Source: Desulfovibrio piger ATCC 29098
GTDB taxonomy: Bacteria > Desulfobacterota > Desulfovibrionia > Desulfovibrionales > Desulfovibrionaceae
Assembly: GCF_000156375.1 (NCBI RefSeq)
Contig: NZ_DS996359.1
Location: 608,780-672,779, forward strand
DNA length: 64,000 nt
Direction of reading: 5' to 3'
Under the pieces are notes generated by a model, which saw only the letters and a program-made list of their open reading frames with translations, had not been told where the DNA came from and made no database searches. The position numbers were made by a program, and so were the translations under genes. Below are positions 24,627 through 33,274 of this stretch, piece by piece. Each line of letters starts with the position of its first letter. Within the stretch, counting starts at the first letter, position 1.

Positions 24627-25523
24627 CTATTCGTCGTCGCCGGCGGTCTCGCCGTCGTCGTAGGGATTGGTGCCGCTTTCGGCAAGGCGGGCCTGACGGG
24701 CGGCTTCCTGCTTGCGCTGGCGGGTGCCCAGGGGGCGGCTGTATTCGAAGTCGGCGCTGCGCTCCTGATGGCGGCAGAAGATGAGGAAGCCGGTATGGGC
24801 GTTCATGCGGTCTTCGGGGCGCAGACGGTCAGCCACGGGCTTCCAGTTGCGCATGAGGATCTCGCAGACTTCGATATCGGCGAAGGGGCCTTTTTCCAGC
24901 CCCATGAGCAGCTTGCTGACCTGATCCACGGTGGGCACGAGGAAGCCGAACATGGCGCCGGGCTTCACGGCCTTGACGGCATGGTCGAGGTATTCCCAGG
25001 GGGTGCGCACGTCGAGGAAGAGGGCATCGGCGTTGTCGATGCAGAAGCCGTCGGCGATGTCGCGGTGGACGATCTCCACGTTGTCGCCCACGCCGGCCCA
25101 TTCGAGGTTGCGGCGGGCCAGCTTCATGAATTCTTCGCGGGCCTCGTGGCTCACGACGCGGCCGGTGGGGCCGCAGAACCAGGAAAGGCCGGTGGTCAGG
25201 CCGCCGGAGCCGCAGCCGGCCTCGATGATGGTACGGCCTGGACCGGCGCCGAGGCGCAGGCAGATATAGGCGATATCCTTGGGATAGATGATCTGGGTCT
25301 GGCGCTTGAGGCCCTTGAGGCGGTCGTGCAGGGTGGCTTCCAGCACACGGATGGGGATATCCAGGCTGGTGCGCACTTCGCTGCCGAAGTTGGCGGCATG
25401 TACGGCTTCGGCGCTGAGGACGCCGTCGTTGCTGTGCCAGTCCTGACCTTCCTCAAGGCGCTTGATGTAGCGCCGGTCCTTGTTGGGGGTGACGTAGACC
25501 ACCAGAGAGCCGTAGGGGATCAT
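24627..25523 (-). CDS. trmI: tRNA (adenine-N1)-methyltransferase, TrmI family
   Basis: A 298-residue SAM-dependent enzyme that methylates A58 in the T-loop of tRNA. The N-terminal beta domain (to about residue 65) precedes a Rossmann methyltransferase fold. The SAM motif is IIEAGCGSGGLT near residues 99-110. The later motifs are GRVVSHEAREEF, ADALFLDVRTPWEYL with the conserved aspartate, and a GFLVPTVDQV strand. The C-terminal about 35 residues are charged, with QRKQEAARQARLAESG, and are probably disordered. The ATG has AAGGAA eight bases upstream. It is apparently monocistronic. Confidence 0.9.
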   Translation of the reverse strand: MIPYGSLVVYVTPNKDRRYIKRLEEGQDWHSNDGVLSAEAVHAANFGSEVRTSLDIPIRVLEATLHDRLKGLKRQTQIIYPKDIAYICLRLGAGPGRTIIEAGCGSGGLTTGLSWFCGPTGRVVSHEAREEFMKLARRNLEWAGVGDNVEIVHRDIADGFCIDNADALFLDVRTPWEYLDHAVKAVKPGAMFGFLVPTVDQVSKLLMGLEKGPFADIEVCEILMRNWKPVADRLRPEDRMNAHTGFLIFCRHQERSADFEYSRPLGTRQRKQEAARQARLAESGTNPYDDGETAGDDE

Positions 25524-25710
25524 GTGTTTCCTTGTGGTTGGAGTGGGTCGGGCAGGGCGCGGGCACTGCCCGGAAAGGGGCGCCGCAAGGCAGGGGATGC
25601 CGGGCGGCCGGGGCCTTTCGTTATGGTCCGGGCCTGTCCGTCCGGGAAAGGAGGGCAGGCGGATCCGAGACTGTCGCAGCGCCGGGCTGCGGGGGCTTCG
25701 TGTACATCAG

Positions 25711-25743
25711 GCGGGGCCTCCTTCCGGTGGACGGAGGCCCCGC
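25711..25743. terminator. GC-rich hairpin 3' of the penicillin-binding protein gene
   Basis: GCGGGGCCTCC (25711-25721) pairs with 25733-25743. It lies about 60 bases past the stop of the minus-strand penicillin-binding protein gene. There is no clear T-run, so termination is uncertain. The rest of the 280-base gap holds no gene. Confidence 0.4.
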
Positions 25744-25803
25744 AGTATGCGTGCGTTTGTTTTTTCAGGAGCTGCCCCTGCCGGGACAGCAGGGTGCCGG
25801 GGG

Positions 25804-28266
25804 CTAGAACATCTGCCGCATGAGGTCTTCGCCGCCGCCGGAGGTGTCGGGGGCCGTCGGGGTACTGCTGCCCGTGGCCGGATCCTCGCTGGCATTGTCG
25901 ATGGCCGAGAGGCCGGGACCGGGCACGCCCTGGAAGGCCAGGCCATCCTGCATGGTGATGCCGGGCGGCATGGTGAAGTCCTGGGGCTGGTCGTTGTACA
26001 GGTCTTCGATCTGGCTGCGGTAATAGCGGAAGATGGGGGCCGCGGTACGTCCGCCCTGTTCCTGCTTGCCCAGGGACTGGAGCTGGTCGAAGCCCACATA
26101 GACGCCCGTAACCAGAGAGGGCGAGAAGCCCACGAACCAGGCATCGTTCTCGTCGTTGCTGGTGCCGGTCTTGCCGGCGATGACATGGCCTTCCACGCGG
26201 GCACGGCTGCCGGTGCCGGAGTTGACCACGTTCTTGAGCAGGGTGGCCATCTGGTAGGCATTCTGCGGGGTGAGGGCCTGCCAGTGCTGGATGTCCTGGC
26301 GGTAGAGCTCGCGGCCGTTGTTGTCGGTGATGGACGTGATGATGCGCGGGCGCACGCCCAGGCCCTGGTTGGCGAAGGCGGCATAGGCCTGCGTCAGGTT
26401 GAGGGGCGAGACGGCCACGGCACCGAGGCTGATGGACAGTTCCTGCGGGAAATGGGGCTCGAGGCCCAGCATTTTGGCACGCTGGATGACGTTGCTGATG
26501 CCCACCTTGTGGGCCAGACGCACGGTACAGGTGTTGCGGGAAAGGGTCAGGGCCTCATAGAGCGGCATGATGCCGCGGAAGTTCTTTTCGTAGTTGCCGG
26601 GGCGCCAGACTTCGTTGGTGTAGGGGTTCACATAGACGAAGGGGCCGTCCAGCACCGAGGACGTGGGCGTGAAGCCGAAGTCCAAGGCCGTGGAGTAGAC
26701 CACGGGCTTGAAGCTGGAACCGGGCTGGCGCCGGGCCTGGGTGGCACGGTTGAAATGGCTGTCGCCGAACTGGTAGCCGCCGATGAGGGCCACCACGTCG
26801 CCGCTCTGGGTCTCCACGGAGGCCAGAGCGCCCTGCACCAGCGGTTCCTGCTGGAGGAGCAGGGTGATGGGCTTTTGCGGCGAGACCATGGCGGGATCGA
26901 AGTCCACGGTCTTGGTGGCGGCTTTGCCCTTTTTGCCGCCTTCGGCCTGGACGGTCACGGGCGCGGCCGAGACCATGATCAGGTCGTTGACGTTCAGCAC
27001 CTTGCGGGCGTCGCGCACGGCGGGAGCGCCCCAGCCGGAGATCTTGCGGTTGGGGGTACGGGCCCAGGACATGTTGGCCACGGGGATGTAACCGGTGTAG
27101 CCCTTGCCCAGCATGACGCGGGCGCCCTTGGCGTCCACGGCGGTGACCACGGCCTGCACCCAGGCCTTGCCCATGAGATCGGCTGGAGCGAAGGTGCTTT
27201 TTTCGCCGAACTCGGTCACCTCGGCAGGGGAGAGCTTCTTGACCGGGCCGCGCCAACCCTGGCGCTTGTCCAGCTCTTCCAGACCGCGGCGCAGGGCCGC
27301 GCCCGCGGCATCCTGCTGCACGGGATCCATGGCGGTACGCACGGTGAGGCCCGCGGTGTAGACGTATTCCTCGCCGCTCTTCAGGGTATCGATGCCCAGG
27401 GTGCGCAGGTTCTCTTCGGTGAAGAATTCCACCAGCAGGCGGCGGGCTTCTTCGAAATACCATTTGGAGGCCCCGCCGCGGTTCTCGGGCATGCTCCAGT
27501 AGACCAAGGGCTCGTTGATGGCCTGCTGGTACTGTTCCTCGGTGATCCACTTGAGGGTGCGCAGGCGGCCGAGGACGTACATCTGGCGGGCCTTGGCGGC
27601 CTCGGGATGCCGGAAGGGATTGTAGCGGCTGGGGGCCTGGGGCAGGCCGGCGATGACGGCGCTCTCGGCCAGGGTGATGTCGGAAGCGTGCTTGCCGAAG
27701 TAGGTCCGGGCCGCGGCCTCCACACCGTAGGCGTGCTGCCCCAGATAGATATAGTTGAGGTAGGTCTGGAGGATGTCGTCCTTGCTGACGGTGTGTTCCA
27801 GCCGGTAGGCCAGGATGGCTTCCTTCATCTTGCGGGTGTAGCTGCGTTCCGAACTCAGCAGGAGCTGTTTGATGATCTGCTGGGTGATGGTGCTGCCGCC
27901 CTGCTGGCCGCCGCCGGAGGCCTTGTTGCGCAGGTTGTAGATGAAGGCGCGCACGATGGCCACGGGATCGACACCATGATGCTGGTAGAAGGAATCGTCT
28001 TCCGCAGCCAGGAAGGACATGGGCAGCCAGGGAGACATCTCCTTGAGGGTGATGCTGTAGCGTTTTTCCGTGGCGAGGGTGCCGATGGTGGAGCCGTCAC
28101 GGGCCAGGATGACCGTAGCCTGCGGGGCTTCGTAACCGGTAAGGCGTTCCAGGTCGGGCAGGTCGCGCGAGGCCCAGTAGAACAGGCCGGCCACGGCGGC
28201 GCAGCCGAGGATGCCCAGCGTGAACAGCAGGCCAAAGGACCAGAGGAAGACTTTTTTTACGTTCAT
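25804..28266 (-). CDS. mrcA: Penicillin-binding protein 1A (transglycosylase-transpeptidase)
   Basis: An 820-residue class A penicillin-binding protein that polymerises and cross-links peptidoglycan in the periplasm. An N-terminal membrane anchor (residues 7-31) is followed by the GT51 domain with catalytic E89 in EDDSFYQHHG and the motif GGSTITQQ. An OB-like insert precedes the transpeptidase domain. That domain has SSFK (nucleophile S517, K520), SRN and KTGTS. The C-terminal tail is Pro/Ser/Thr-rich and low in complexity. The gene stands alone, 150 bases downstream of dsrC and behind the dsrC terminators. A glycosyltransferase or LpoA partner is not adjacent, but an LpoA-like lipoprotein is encoded at 36979-38385. 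Confidence 0.95.
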   Translation of the reverse strand: MNVKKVFLWSFGLLFTLGILGCAAVAGLFYWASRDLPDLERLTGYEAPQATVILARDGSTIGTLATEKRYSITLKEMSPWLPMSFLAAEDDSFYQHHGVDPVAIVRAFIYNLRNKASGGGQQGGSTITQQIIKQLLLSSERSYTRKMKEAILAYRLEHTVSKDDILQTYLNYIYLGQHAYGVEAAARTYFGKHASDITLAESAVIAGLPQAPSRYNPFRHPEAAKARQMYVLGRLRTLKWITEEQYQQAINEPLVYWSMPENRGGASKWYFEEARRLLVEFFTEENLRTLGIDTLKSGEEYVYTAGLTVRTAMDPVQQDAAGAALRRGLEELDKRQGWRGPVKKLSPAEVTEFGEKSTFAPADLMGKAWVQAVVTAVDAKGARVMLGKGYTGYIPVANMSWARTPNRKISGWGAPAVRDARKVLNVNDLIMVSAAPVTVQAEGGKKGKAATKTVDFDPAMVSPQKPITLLLQQEPLVQGALASVETQSGDVVALIGGYQFGDSHFNRATQARRQPGSSFKPVVYSTALDFGFTPTSSVLDGPFVYVNPYTNEVWRPGNYEKNFRGIMPLYEALTLSRNTCTVRLAHKVGISNVIQRAKMLGLEPHFPQELSISLGAVAVSPLNLTQAYAAFANQGLGVRPRIITSITDNNGRELYRQDIQHWQALTPQNAYQMATLLKNVVNSGTGSRARVEGHVIAGKTGTSNDENDAWFVGFSPSLVTGVYVGFDQLQSLGKQEQGGRTAAPIFRYYRSQIEDLYNDQPQDFTMPPGITMQDGLAFQGVPGPGLSAIDNASEDPATGSSTPTAPDTSGGGEDLMRQMF

Positions 28267-28334
28267 GGCAAGGCGGATACCGTTTTTTTGTCTGCGCGTA
28301 AAGGGAGGGCGCGGGGCGCCGCGGGCCGGGAAAG

Positions 28335-28399
28335 AAAAAGGCGTCCGCCTGCGAGAGGGGACGCCTGAAAGGGAAAAGGCGGGACGAAGCCCCGCCTTT
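28335..28399 (-). terminator. dsrC: Tandem terminators of dsrC
   Basis: Two hairpins lie in series on the minus strand. The first (28375-28399) has nine-base arms AAAGGCGGG / CCCGCCTTT followed by TTTT. The second (28339-28366) has arms AGGCGTCC / GGACGCCT followed by a T-run. Two stops in series fit a very highly expressed single-gene transcript. Confidence 0.85.
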
Positions 28400-28415
28400 C
28401 AAGCAATGCTGAGAA

Positions 28416-28733
28416 CTACACGCAGCCGGTGGGCTTGGGCAGGCCAGCCATCTTGCAGGCGCCTTTGCCGGGGCCGGAGGGGAACAGTTCGTACACTTCT
28501 TTCAGCTTGTAGCCGGTGTTCTTGGACAGAATGCGGACCATGGGAGCGATACCGTTCTTCTTGTAGTAGTCCTGCAGGAAGTCCAGGATCTTCTGGTGGT
28601 CAGCGGTGATTTCGGCGATACCTTCGGATTCCTTCACGAATTCCATCCATTCCGGGCACCAGTCGTCGAAACGGAGCAGGAAGCCGTCTTCATCAACTTC
28701 GAAGGTTTTGCCCTGAAAGCTAATTTCAGCCAT
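28416..28733 (-). CDS. dsrC: DsrC sulfur-carrier protein
   Basis: A 105-residue cytoplasmic protein, the co-substrate of dissimilatory sulfite reductase. Sulfite sulfur is released as a DsrC trisulfide, which the membrane DsrMKJOP complex is thought to reduce. Both redox cysteines of true DsrC are present on the flexible C-terminal arm, C93 (KGACKMAG) and the penultimate C104 (PTGCV), which separates it from TusE. A third cysteine is C26. The ATG has AAGGAGG seven bases upstream. It is monocistronic, away from dsrAB, and ends in tandem terminators. Confidence 0.98.
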   Translation of the reverse strand: MAEISFQGKTFEVDEDGFLLRFDDWCPEWMEFVKESEGIAEITADHQKILDFLQDYYKKNGIAPMVRILSKNTGYKLKEVYELFPSGPGKGACKMAGLPKPTGCV

Positions 28734-28959
28734 GCGTGTCCTCCTTGGACGTTTGCTCTATTCGGGCCTTGCGGCCCGAGCCAGACAGCCGAAGCATATG
28801 GTGTTCGGCTCATTCCCCATTGATTGCGAAAGCTCTGCAATCGCAAATGCACACTTCTTTTGCCACAAAAAAATAATCTTGGCAAGCCCTGAAAAAACCG
28901 TCAAAACCTACGCATATACGAAGATTTGCGTCTGCTGCTTGCTTCAGGGAGGCGGTCAG

Positions 28960-29616
28960 CTACACATCATAAGGAGCAGCCAGCAGCAGCGTGCCGGTCG
29001 CTTCCAGATCTTTGACGAGGGCTTCGACAGCGGATTCTTCCATGCTGCGGATACGGACATAGATCTGGCGCTTGTTGTCTTCCATATAAGAAGACAGCAC
29101 CGAGATGATGCGGGCATCGTGCTTGCGCAGGGTATCGAAGATCACACGCATGCTGCCGGGGGTATCGGACAGTTCGAAAGCGAACTGCATGCCTTCCACA
29201 CGGGCGCCGGTGATGTTGATCAGCAGCTTGAAGATATCCTGGTCGGTGATGATGCCCACCAGCTTGTTGTCTTCGGAGACCACGGGCAGACCGCCGAACT
29301 TTTTGTCCATCATGAGGATGGCCGCCTGTTCCACGCTGTCCCAGGGCTTGATAGTGACCGGCTTGGCGGTCATAATGTCCTTGGCCTTGAGTTCTGCCAG
29401 AAGGTATTGCATTTCATGCACTTCCAGCGCCGTGGCCTTGGAGGGCGACGCGCCCTTGACGTCTCTGTCGGAGATGATGCCCACCACCCGGTTCTGGTCA
29501 TCGACCACGGGCAGGCGGCGGATCTGGTGTTCCTTGAGCAGGTTGCGGCACTTCAGCAGGGACGTGTCGGGCTTGACGGCAATGACGTTGGTAGCCATCC
29601 AGTTTTCTACGAGCAT
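28960..29616 (-). CDS. CBS-pair and ACT domain protein (AcuB-like)
   Basis: A 218-residue cytoplasmic protein with two CBS motifs (about residues 1-62 and 77-133) and a C-terminal ACT-like domain (about 140-212). CBS pairs bind adenosine nucleotides and ACT domains bind amino acids or related ligands, so it should be a small-molecule sensor; its target is unknown. Both CBS motifs keep the RRLPVVDD..RVVGIISDRD pattern. The start was set at MLVENWMATN because AGGAGG lies six bases upstream; 88 upstream codons are open but overlap the divergent larC promoter. It is monocistronic. Confidence 0.88.
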   Translation of the reverse strand: MLVENWMATNVIAVKPDTSLLKCRNLLKEHQIRRLPVVDDQNRVVGIISDRDVKGASPSKATALEVHEMQYLLAELKAKDIMTAKPVTIKPWDSVEQAAILMMDKKFGGLPVVSEDNKLVGIITDQDIFKLLINITGARVEGMQFAFELSDTPGSMRVIFDTLRKHDARIISVLSSYMEDNKRQIYVRIRSMEESAVEALVKDLEATGTLLLAAPYDV

Positions 29617-29771
29617 GGATCCTCCTGTTGAACAGAGACCCTGCGGCATGCCGCGGGCGGGAAGGTTCCCTTTTCTGTCCTGTCCTTTCACCATATACCA
29701 AGCCGCGCCCACAAACAAGCCTGTAGGCAAAAGTGTGGCAGCGCGGATTTTCATGACGGAGTCAGTATCAG

Positions 29772-30932
29772 ATGCAGCATCTTTTCCTTGATTGCAGTCA
29801 CGGCATGAGCGGGGACATGACCCTGGCGTCCCTTGCCCATCTCGGTGTGGACCTTTCCCCCCTTCCGGGCCTGCTGGCACAGGCGGGCGTGGCCTGCCGC
29901 CTGGAGGTCTGGCGGGAAGAGCGGGGCGGCGGTCCCGGATGCCGGGTGGAAGTCAGCTGGGAGGCGGAGGGCCAGCCCCTGCGGCACCAGGCGGACATCG
30001 CCGCCATCTTCGCCGCCGTGCCCGTGGCCGACAGGGTGCGCGAAAGGGCCCTGGCCGTGCTGGAAGCCCTGACCCTGGCCGAGGCCGAGGCCCACGGCAT
30101 CGCCCCTGAAGAGGTCCATTTCCACGAAGTGGGCGCCGTGGACACCCTGGTGGACATCCTGGGCGCCTGCTGGGCGCTGGACCGGCTGGGTGTGGAGCGG
30201 GTGACGGCCTGTGCGCTGCCCTGGTTCGGGGGCAGCATCACCTGCGCCCACGGCGAGATCCCCCTGCCCGCGCCCGCCACGGCCAATCTCATGCGCGGCC
30301 TGCCCGTACATCCCACCGATGCGAAGACGGAGCTGGTGACCCCCACCGGCGCGGCCCTGGCCCGTGTACTGGTGGACGAGTTCGTGGACGGCCCGGAAGG
30401 TCGCCTGCTGGCCATGGGCACGGGCTACGGCGCGCGTCCGGCGCCCACCGGCCTGCGGGCCTGGCTCGTGGAGGCCCGGGAGCCCCGTCAGGCCGATCAC
30501 GGCCGGGGGGGCGAAGAGGACGTGATGCAGCTGGAGTGCCATCTCGACCATCTGACCGGCGAGGAACTGGGCACGGCCCTGGAACGGCTGGCCGCTGACG
30601 CCGGGGTGCTGGACGTGCTGTGGCTGCCGGGCACAGGCAAGAAGAACCGCCCCGCGGGCCTGCTGCGGGTGCTTTGCCGTCCCGCCGATACGGAAGAGAT
30701 CGCCCGGGCCGTCCTGCGCCATACCCACACCCTGGGCCTGCGGCGCCAGCTGCTGCAACGCCTGGTGCTGCCCCGCAGGGCCACGACCTGTACCTGCGGC
30801 GGGGCAAGCCTGCCCGCCAAGGAATACGAACTGGAAGGCAGGACGTATGTCCGGCCGGAGGCCGACGCCGTGGCCCGTCAGGCAGAGGCGCTGGAGCTGG
30901 GGGCCCCGGCATTGCGCTTTGGGAGAAAATGA
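29772..30932 (+). CDS. larC: Nickel-pincer cofactor nickel insertase LarC
   Basis: A 386-residue protein of the LarC family (CTP-dependent cyclometallase). LarC inserts nickel into pyridinium bis-thiocarboxylic acid mononucleotide, the lactate-racemase cofactor. The signature segments are DCSHGMSGDMTLASL at the N terminus, FHEVGAVDTLVDILG near residue 120, and WFGGSITCAHGEIPLPAPAT. A C-terminal ferredoxin-like domain follows, with AL..AGVLDVLWLPGTGKK. It is a single full-length reading frame, not the frameshifted larC1/larC2 form of lactobacilli. No larA, larB or larE is in the window. The ribosome-binding site is weak. Confidence 0.9.
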   Translation: MQHLFLDCSHGMSGDMTLASLAHLGVDLSPLPGLLAQAGVACRLEVWREERGGGPGCRVEVSWEAEGQPLRHQADIAAIFAAVPVADRVRERALAVLEALTLAEAEAHGIAPEEVHFHEVGAVDTLVDILGACWALDRLGVERVTACALPWFGGSITCAHGEIPLPAPATANLMRGLPVHPTDAKTELVTPTGAALARVLVDEFVDGPEGRLLAMGTGYGARPAPTGLRAWLVEAREPRQADHGRGGEEDVMQLECHLDHLTGEELGTALERLAADAGVLDVLWLPGTGKKNRPAGLLRVLCRPADTEEIARAVLRHTHTLGLRRQLLQRLVLPRRATTCTCGGASLPAKEYELEGRTYVRPEADAVARQAEALELGAPALRFGRK

Positions 30933-31054
30933 AAGCTTTTTCCACTATCTGTAAAAATATTTAGCCTTGCTCCTCTCCTTCGGGGATGCTATGCGGGAAA
31001 TGTGGGGCAAAGCTGCCCGCAACGGGTGGCCCCCGACTCGCAAGGAGTTTTGCC

Positions 31055-31579
31055 ATGAGCGCAAAGAACTTTCGTCTGCTGCTGCCGGCCCTGGCCCTGG
31101 CCTGTATGACCACGTTCGCTTTTGCGGATGAAGGACAGGCCGCGCAACATGTCGCTGACGGGATGCCCGTGGTCGCGGATCATGCCGACCACGTGGGCGT
31201 GATGCCCGGGACCCTGGTGGCCCGCAACGACAACGGCCGTCATGAAGGCTGGCATAAGGATAAGCCCCGTCCCAAGGGACATTACAAGAAGGGCCCCCCT
31301 CCCGGACCCCGCCCCGGGTACCATCGTCCCGGCGACCGCCCCGGACCCCGTCCCGGTTATCACCGTCCTGGTGATCGCCCCGGTCCCCGTCCGGGCTACC
31401 ACCGTCCCGGTCCTCGTCCCGACGGCCCGCGCCCCGGCTATCATCGCCCCGGTGACCGTCCCGGACCCCGCCCCGGCATCCATGACGGTCGCGGCCCGCG
31501 CCATGATGGTCCCCGTCCCGGCCCGCGTCCCGCTGGCCCTCGTCCCGATCACCGGCCTGATGGCCCCCGTCCCCGTTAG
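31055..31579 (+). CDS. Exported Pro/Arg/His-rich tandem-repeat protein
   Basis: A 174-residue protein with a signal peptide (cleaved after about FAFA, residue 24), a spacer, then a repetitive tail from residue 64. The 13-residue unit GPRPGYHRPGDRP occurs at about 84-96, 97-109 and 125-137, with degenerate copies at 110 and 138. The tail is very basic with regularly spaced histidines. It is likely intrinsically disordered in the periplasm or cell surface. Metal buffering or binding to polyanions would suit its composition, but that is speculation. The ATG has AAGGAG eight bases upstream, and an intrinsic terminator follows at 31611. I recognise no family. Confidence 0.78.
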   Translation: MSAKNFRLLLPALALACMTTFAFADEGQAAQHVADGMPVVADHADHVGVMPGTLVARNDNGRHEGWHKDKPRPKGHYKKGPPPGPRPGYHRPGDRPGPRPGYHRPGDRPGPRPGYHRPGPRPDGPRPGYHRPGDRPGPRPGIHDGRGPRHDGPRPGPRPAGPRPDHRPDGPRPR

Positions 31580-31610
31580 GACGCTGTCCTTTCCCGGTTA
31601 GGTAATCCAC

Positions 31611-31641
31611 AGGAGGTCTGCTTTGCAGGCCTCCTTTTTTT
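31611..31641 (+). terminator. Intrinsic terminator after the repeat protein
   Basis: An 11-bp stem with one G-T pair, AGGAGGTCTGC with GCAGGCCTCCT, closes over TT(T) and runs into seven T residues. It is 32 bases past the repeat-protein stop, so the following symporter needs its own promoter. Confidence 0.88.
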
Positions 31642-31750
31642 GTCAGGGAAAGCAGGCCATGCGGCACGGCGCATTGCAAAAGCCTCTGGCCTGCGCTACG
31701 GTAGCCAAGGTGTCTATGGTTTGCGTATCTTAACCCCCCGGAGGTGCAGG

Positions 31751-32980
31751 ATGGCTGCTAAGGTCGGCGATTTTTCCCTTATTCTCAAACTGTTGGGCGG
31801 CATCATCATCGGCGCCCTGCTTGGTCTGTACATCGGCGAGAACGCCGACGGCTCCCTGAAGCACGTCATGGACGTGGTGGTCTCCCTGCGCCATATCTTC
31901 GGCCAGATCATCTTCTTCCTGGTGCCCCTGGTCATCGTGGGCTTCATCACCCCCGCCATCGTGCGTCTGGGCCAGAACGCCAGCAAGATCCTGCTGGTGG
32001 CCGTGGCCCTGGCCTACATCTCCTCGCTGGGCGCGGCCTTGTTCTCCATGATCTCCGGCTACTGCATCATCCCCAACCTTTCCATCGCCACCAGCACCGA
32101 GACCCTGCGCTCCCTGCCCGAGATGGTCTTCCGTCTGGACATCCCGCCGCTGTTCAGCGTCATGAGCGCCCTGGTGCTGGCCCTGACCATGGGCGTGGCC
32201 ATCGTCTGGACCAAGTCCGAGACCCTGGGCAAGATCTTCTGCGAGATGGAACGCATCATGACCGCCCTGGTCAACCGCATCATGATCCCCATCCTGCCCT
32301 TCTTCGTGGGCCTGTCCTTCCTGGGCCTGGCCTATGAGGGCTCCCTCAGCCGCCACCTGCCCGTGTTCATCATGATGGTGCTCATCGTCATCGTGGGCCA
32401 CTTCATCTGGCTGGCCGTGCTCTACGGCATCGGCGGCGCCCTGTCCGGCCGCAACCCCTCGCAGGTCTTCCGTCATTACGCGCCTGCCTACCTGACCGCC
32501 GTGGGCACCATGTCCAGCGCCGCCACCCTGCCCGTGGCCCTGGAATGCGCCCGCAAGTCCTCCGTTCTCAGCCGCACCATGGTGGAATTCATGGTGCCCC
32601 TGGGCGCCACCGTGCACCTGTGCGGTTCCGTGCTGACCGAGACCTTCTTCGTCATGACCATCAGCCTGATGCTGTATGGTTCCCTGCCTTCCGTGGGCAC
32701 CATGCTGCTCTTCTGCGTGCTGCTGGGCATCTTTGCCGTGGGCGCCCCCGGTGTGCCTGGTGGTACCGTGGTGGCCTCGCTGGGCATCGTGACCGGCGTG
32801 CTGGGCTTCGACCCCAATGGTGTGGCCCTGCTCATCGCCATCTTTGCCCTGCAGGACAGCTTCGGCACGGCCTGCAACGTGACCGGTGACGGCGCCCTGA
32901 CCCTGATGCTGGAAGGCCTGTTCAACCGCAATGGCGAACTTGGGCCGTTGCAGGACGTGGCTCCGGCGGAAAAGATCTAG
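31751..32980 (+). CDS. SLC1-family (DAACS) amino-acid symporter with altered motifs
   Basis: A 409-residue inner-membrane protein with the SLC1 fold (eight helices plus two re-entrant hairpins). The HP1 motif is GTMSSAATLP at 252-261. Two key sites depart from glutamate/aspartate carriers. In place of NMDG it has HLCG (289-292), losing the Asp that helps bind sodium in GltPh (D312). In the last helix, QDSFGTACNVTGD (368-380) has Gly372 where GltPh has Arg397, the residue that binds the substrate side-chain carboxylate; Asp369, Asn376 and Asp380 are kept. Acidic substrates are therefore unlikely and a neutral amino acid is more likely. The ATG has GGAGG six bases upstream. The cysteine desulfidase lies 294 bases downstream. 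Confidence 0.88.
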   Translation: MAAKVGDFSLILKLLGGIIIGALLGLYIGENADGSLKHVMDVVVSLRHIFGQIIFFLVPLVIVGFITPAIVRLGQNASKILLVAVALAYISSLGAALFSMISGYCIIPNLSIATSTETLRSLPEMVFRLDIPPLFSVMSALVLALTMGVAIVWTKSETLGKIFCEMERIMTALVNRIMIPILPFFVGLSFLGLAYEGSLSRHLPVFIMMVLIVIVGHFIWLAVLYGIGGALSGRNPSQVFRHYAPAYLTAVGTMSSAATLPVALECARKSSVLSRTMVEFMVPLGATVHLCGSVLTETFFVMTISLMLYGSLPSVGTMLLFCVLLGIFAVGAPGVPGGTVVASLGIVTGVLGFDPNGVALLIAIFALQDSFGTACNVTGDGALTLMLEGLFNRNGELGPLQDVAPAEKI

Positions 32981-33274
32981 GCGTTTTTTCAGTTTCGATC
33001 GTTTGACGGGGAGGGGCCCGGCGGCAGGTACGCTCCGGCCCCTGTCTCCGGGCCCTTCCTGTTCTGTGTCCTTTCCGGCGGCCATCCTTTTTCTCATGGC
33101 TGCCCATGTGTCCCCTGTCCGCCGGGAGCCCGGAACCGGCCCCCTGCCGAAAGCGTCGTCCCGCTGTCCGCGCCGTGCTGCTGCCGGAAGGGGCTCTGGT
33201 CGCTATTTCCGGGAGCCTGTCTCCCGTTCCCTGTTCCAACCTTCTACATCGTGGGCCTCAGGCCCGGAGAATGC

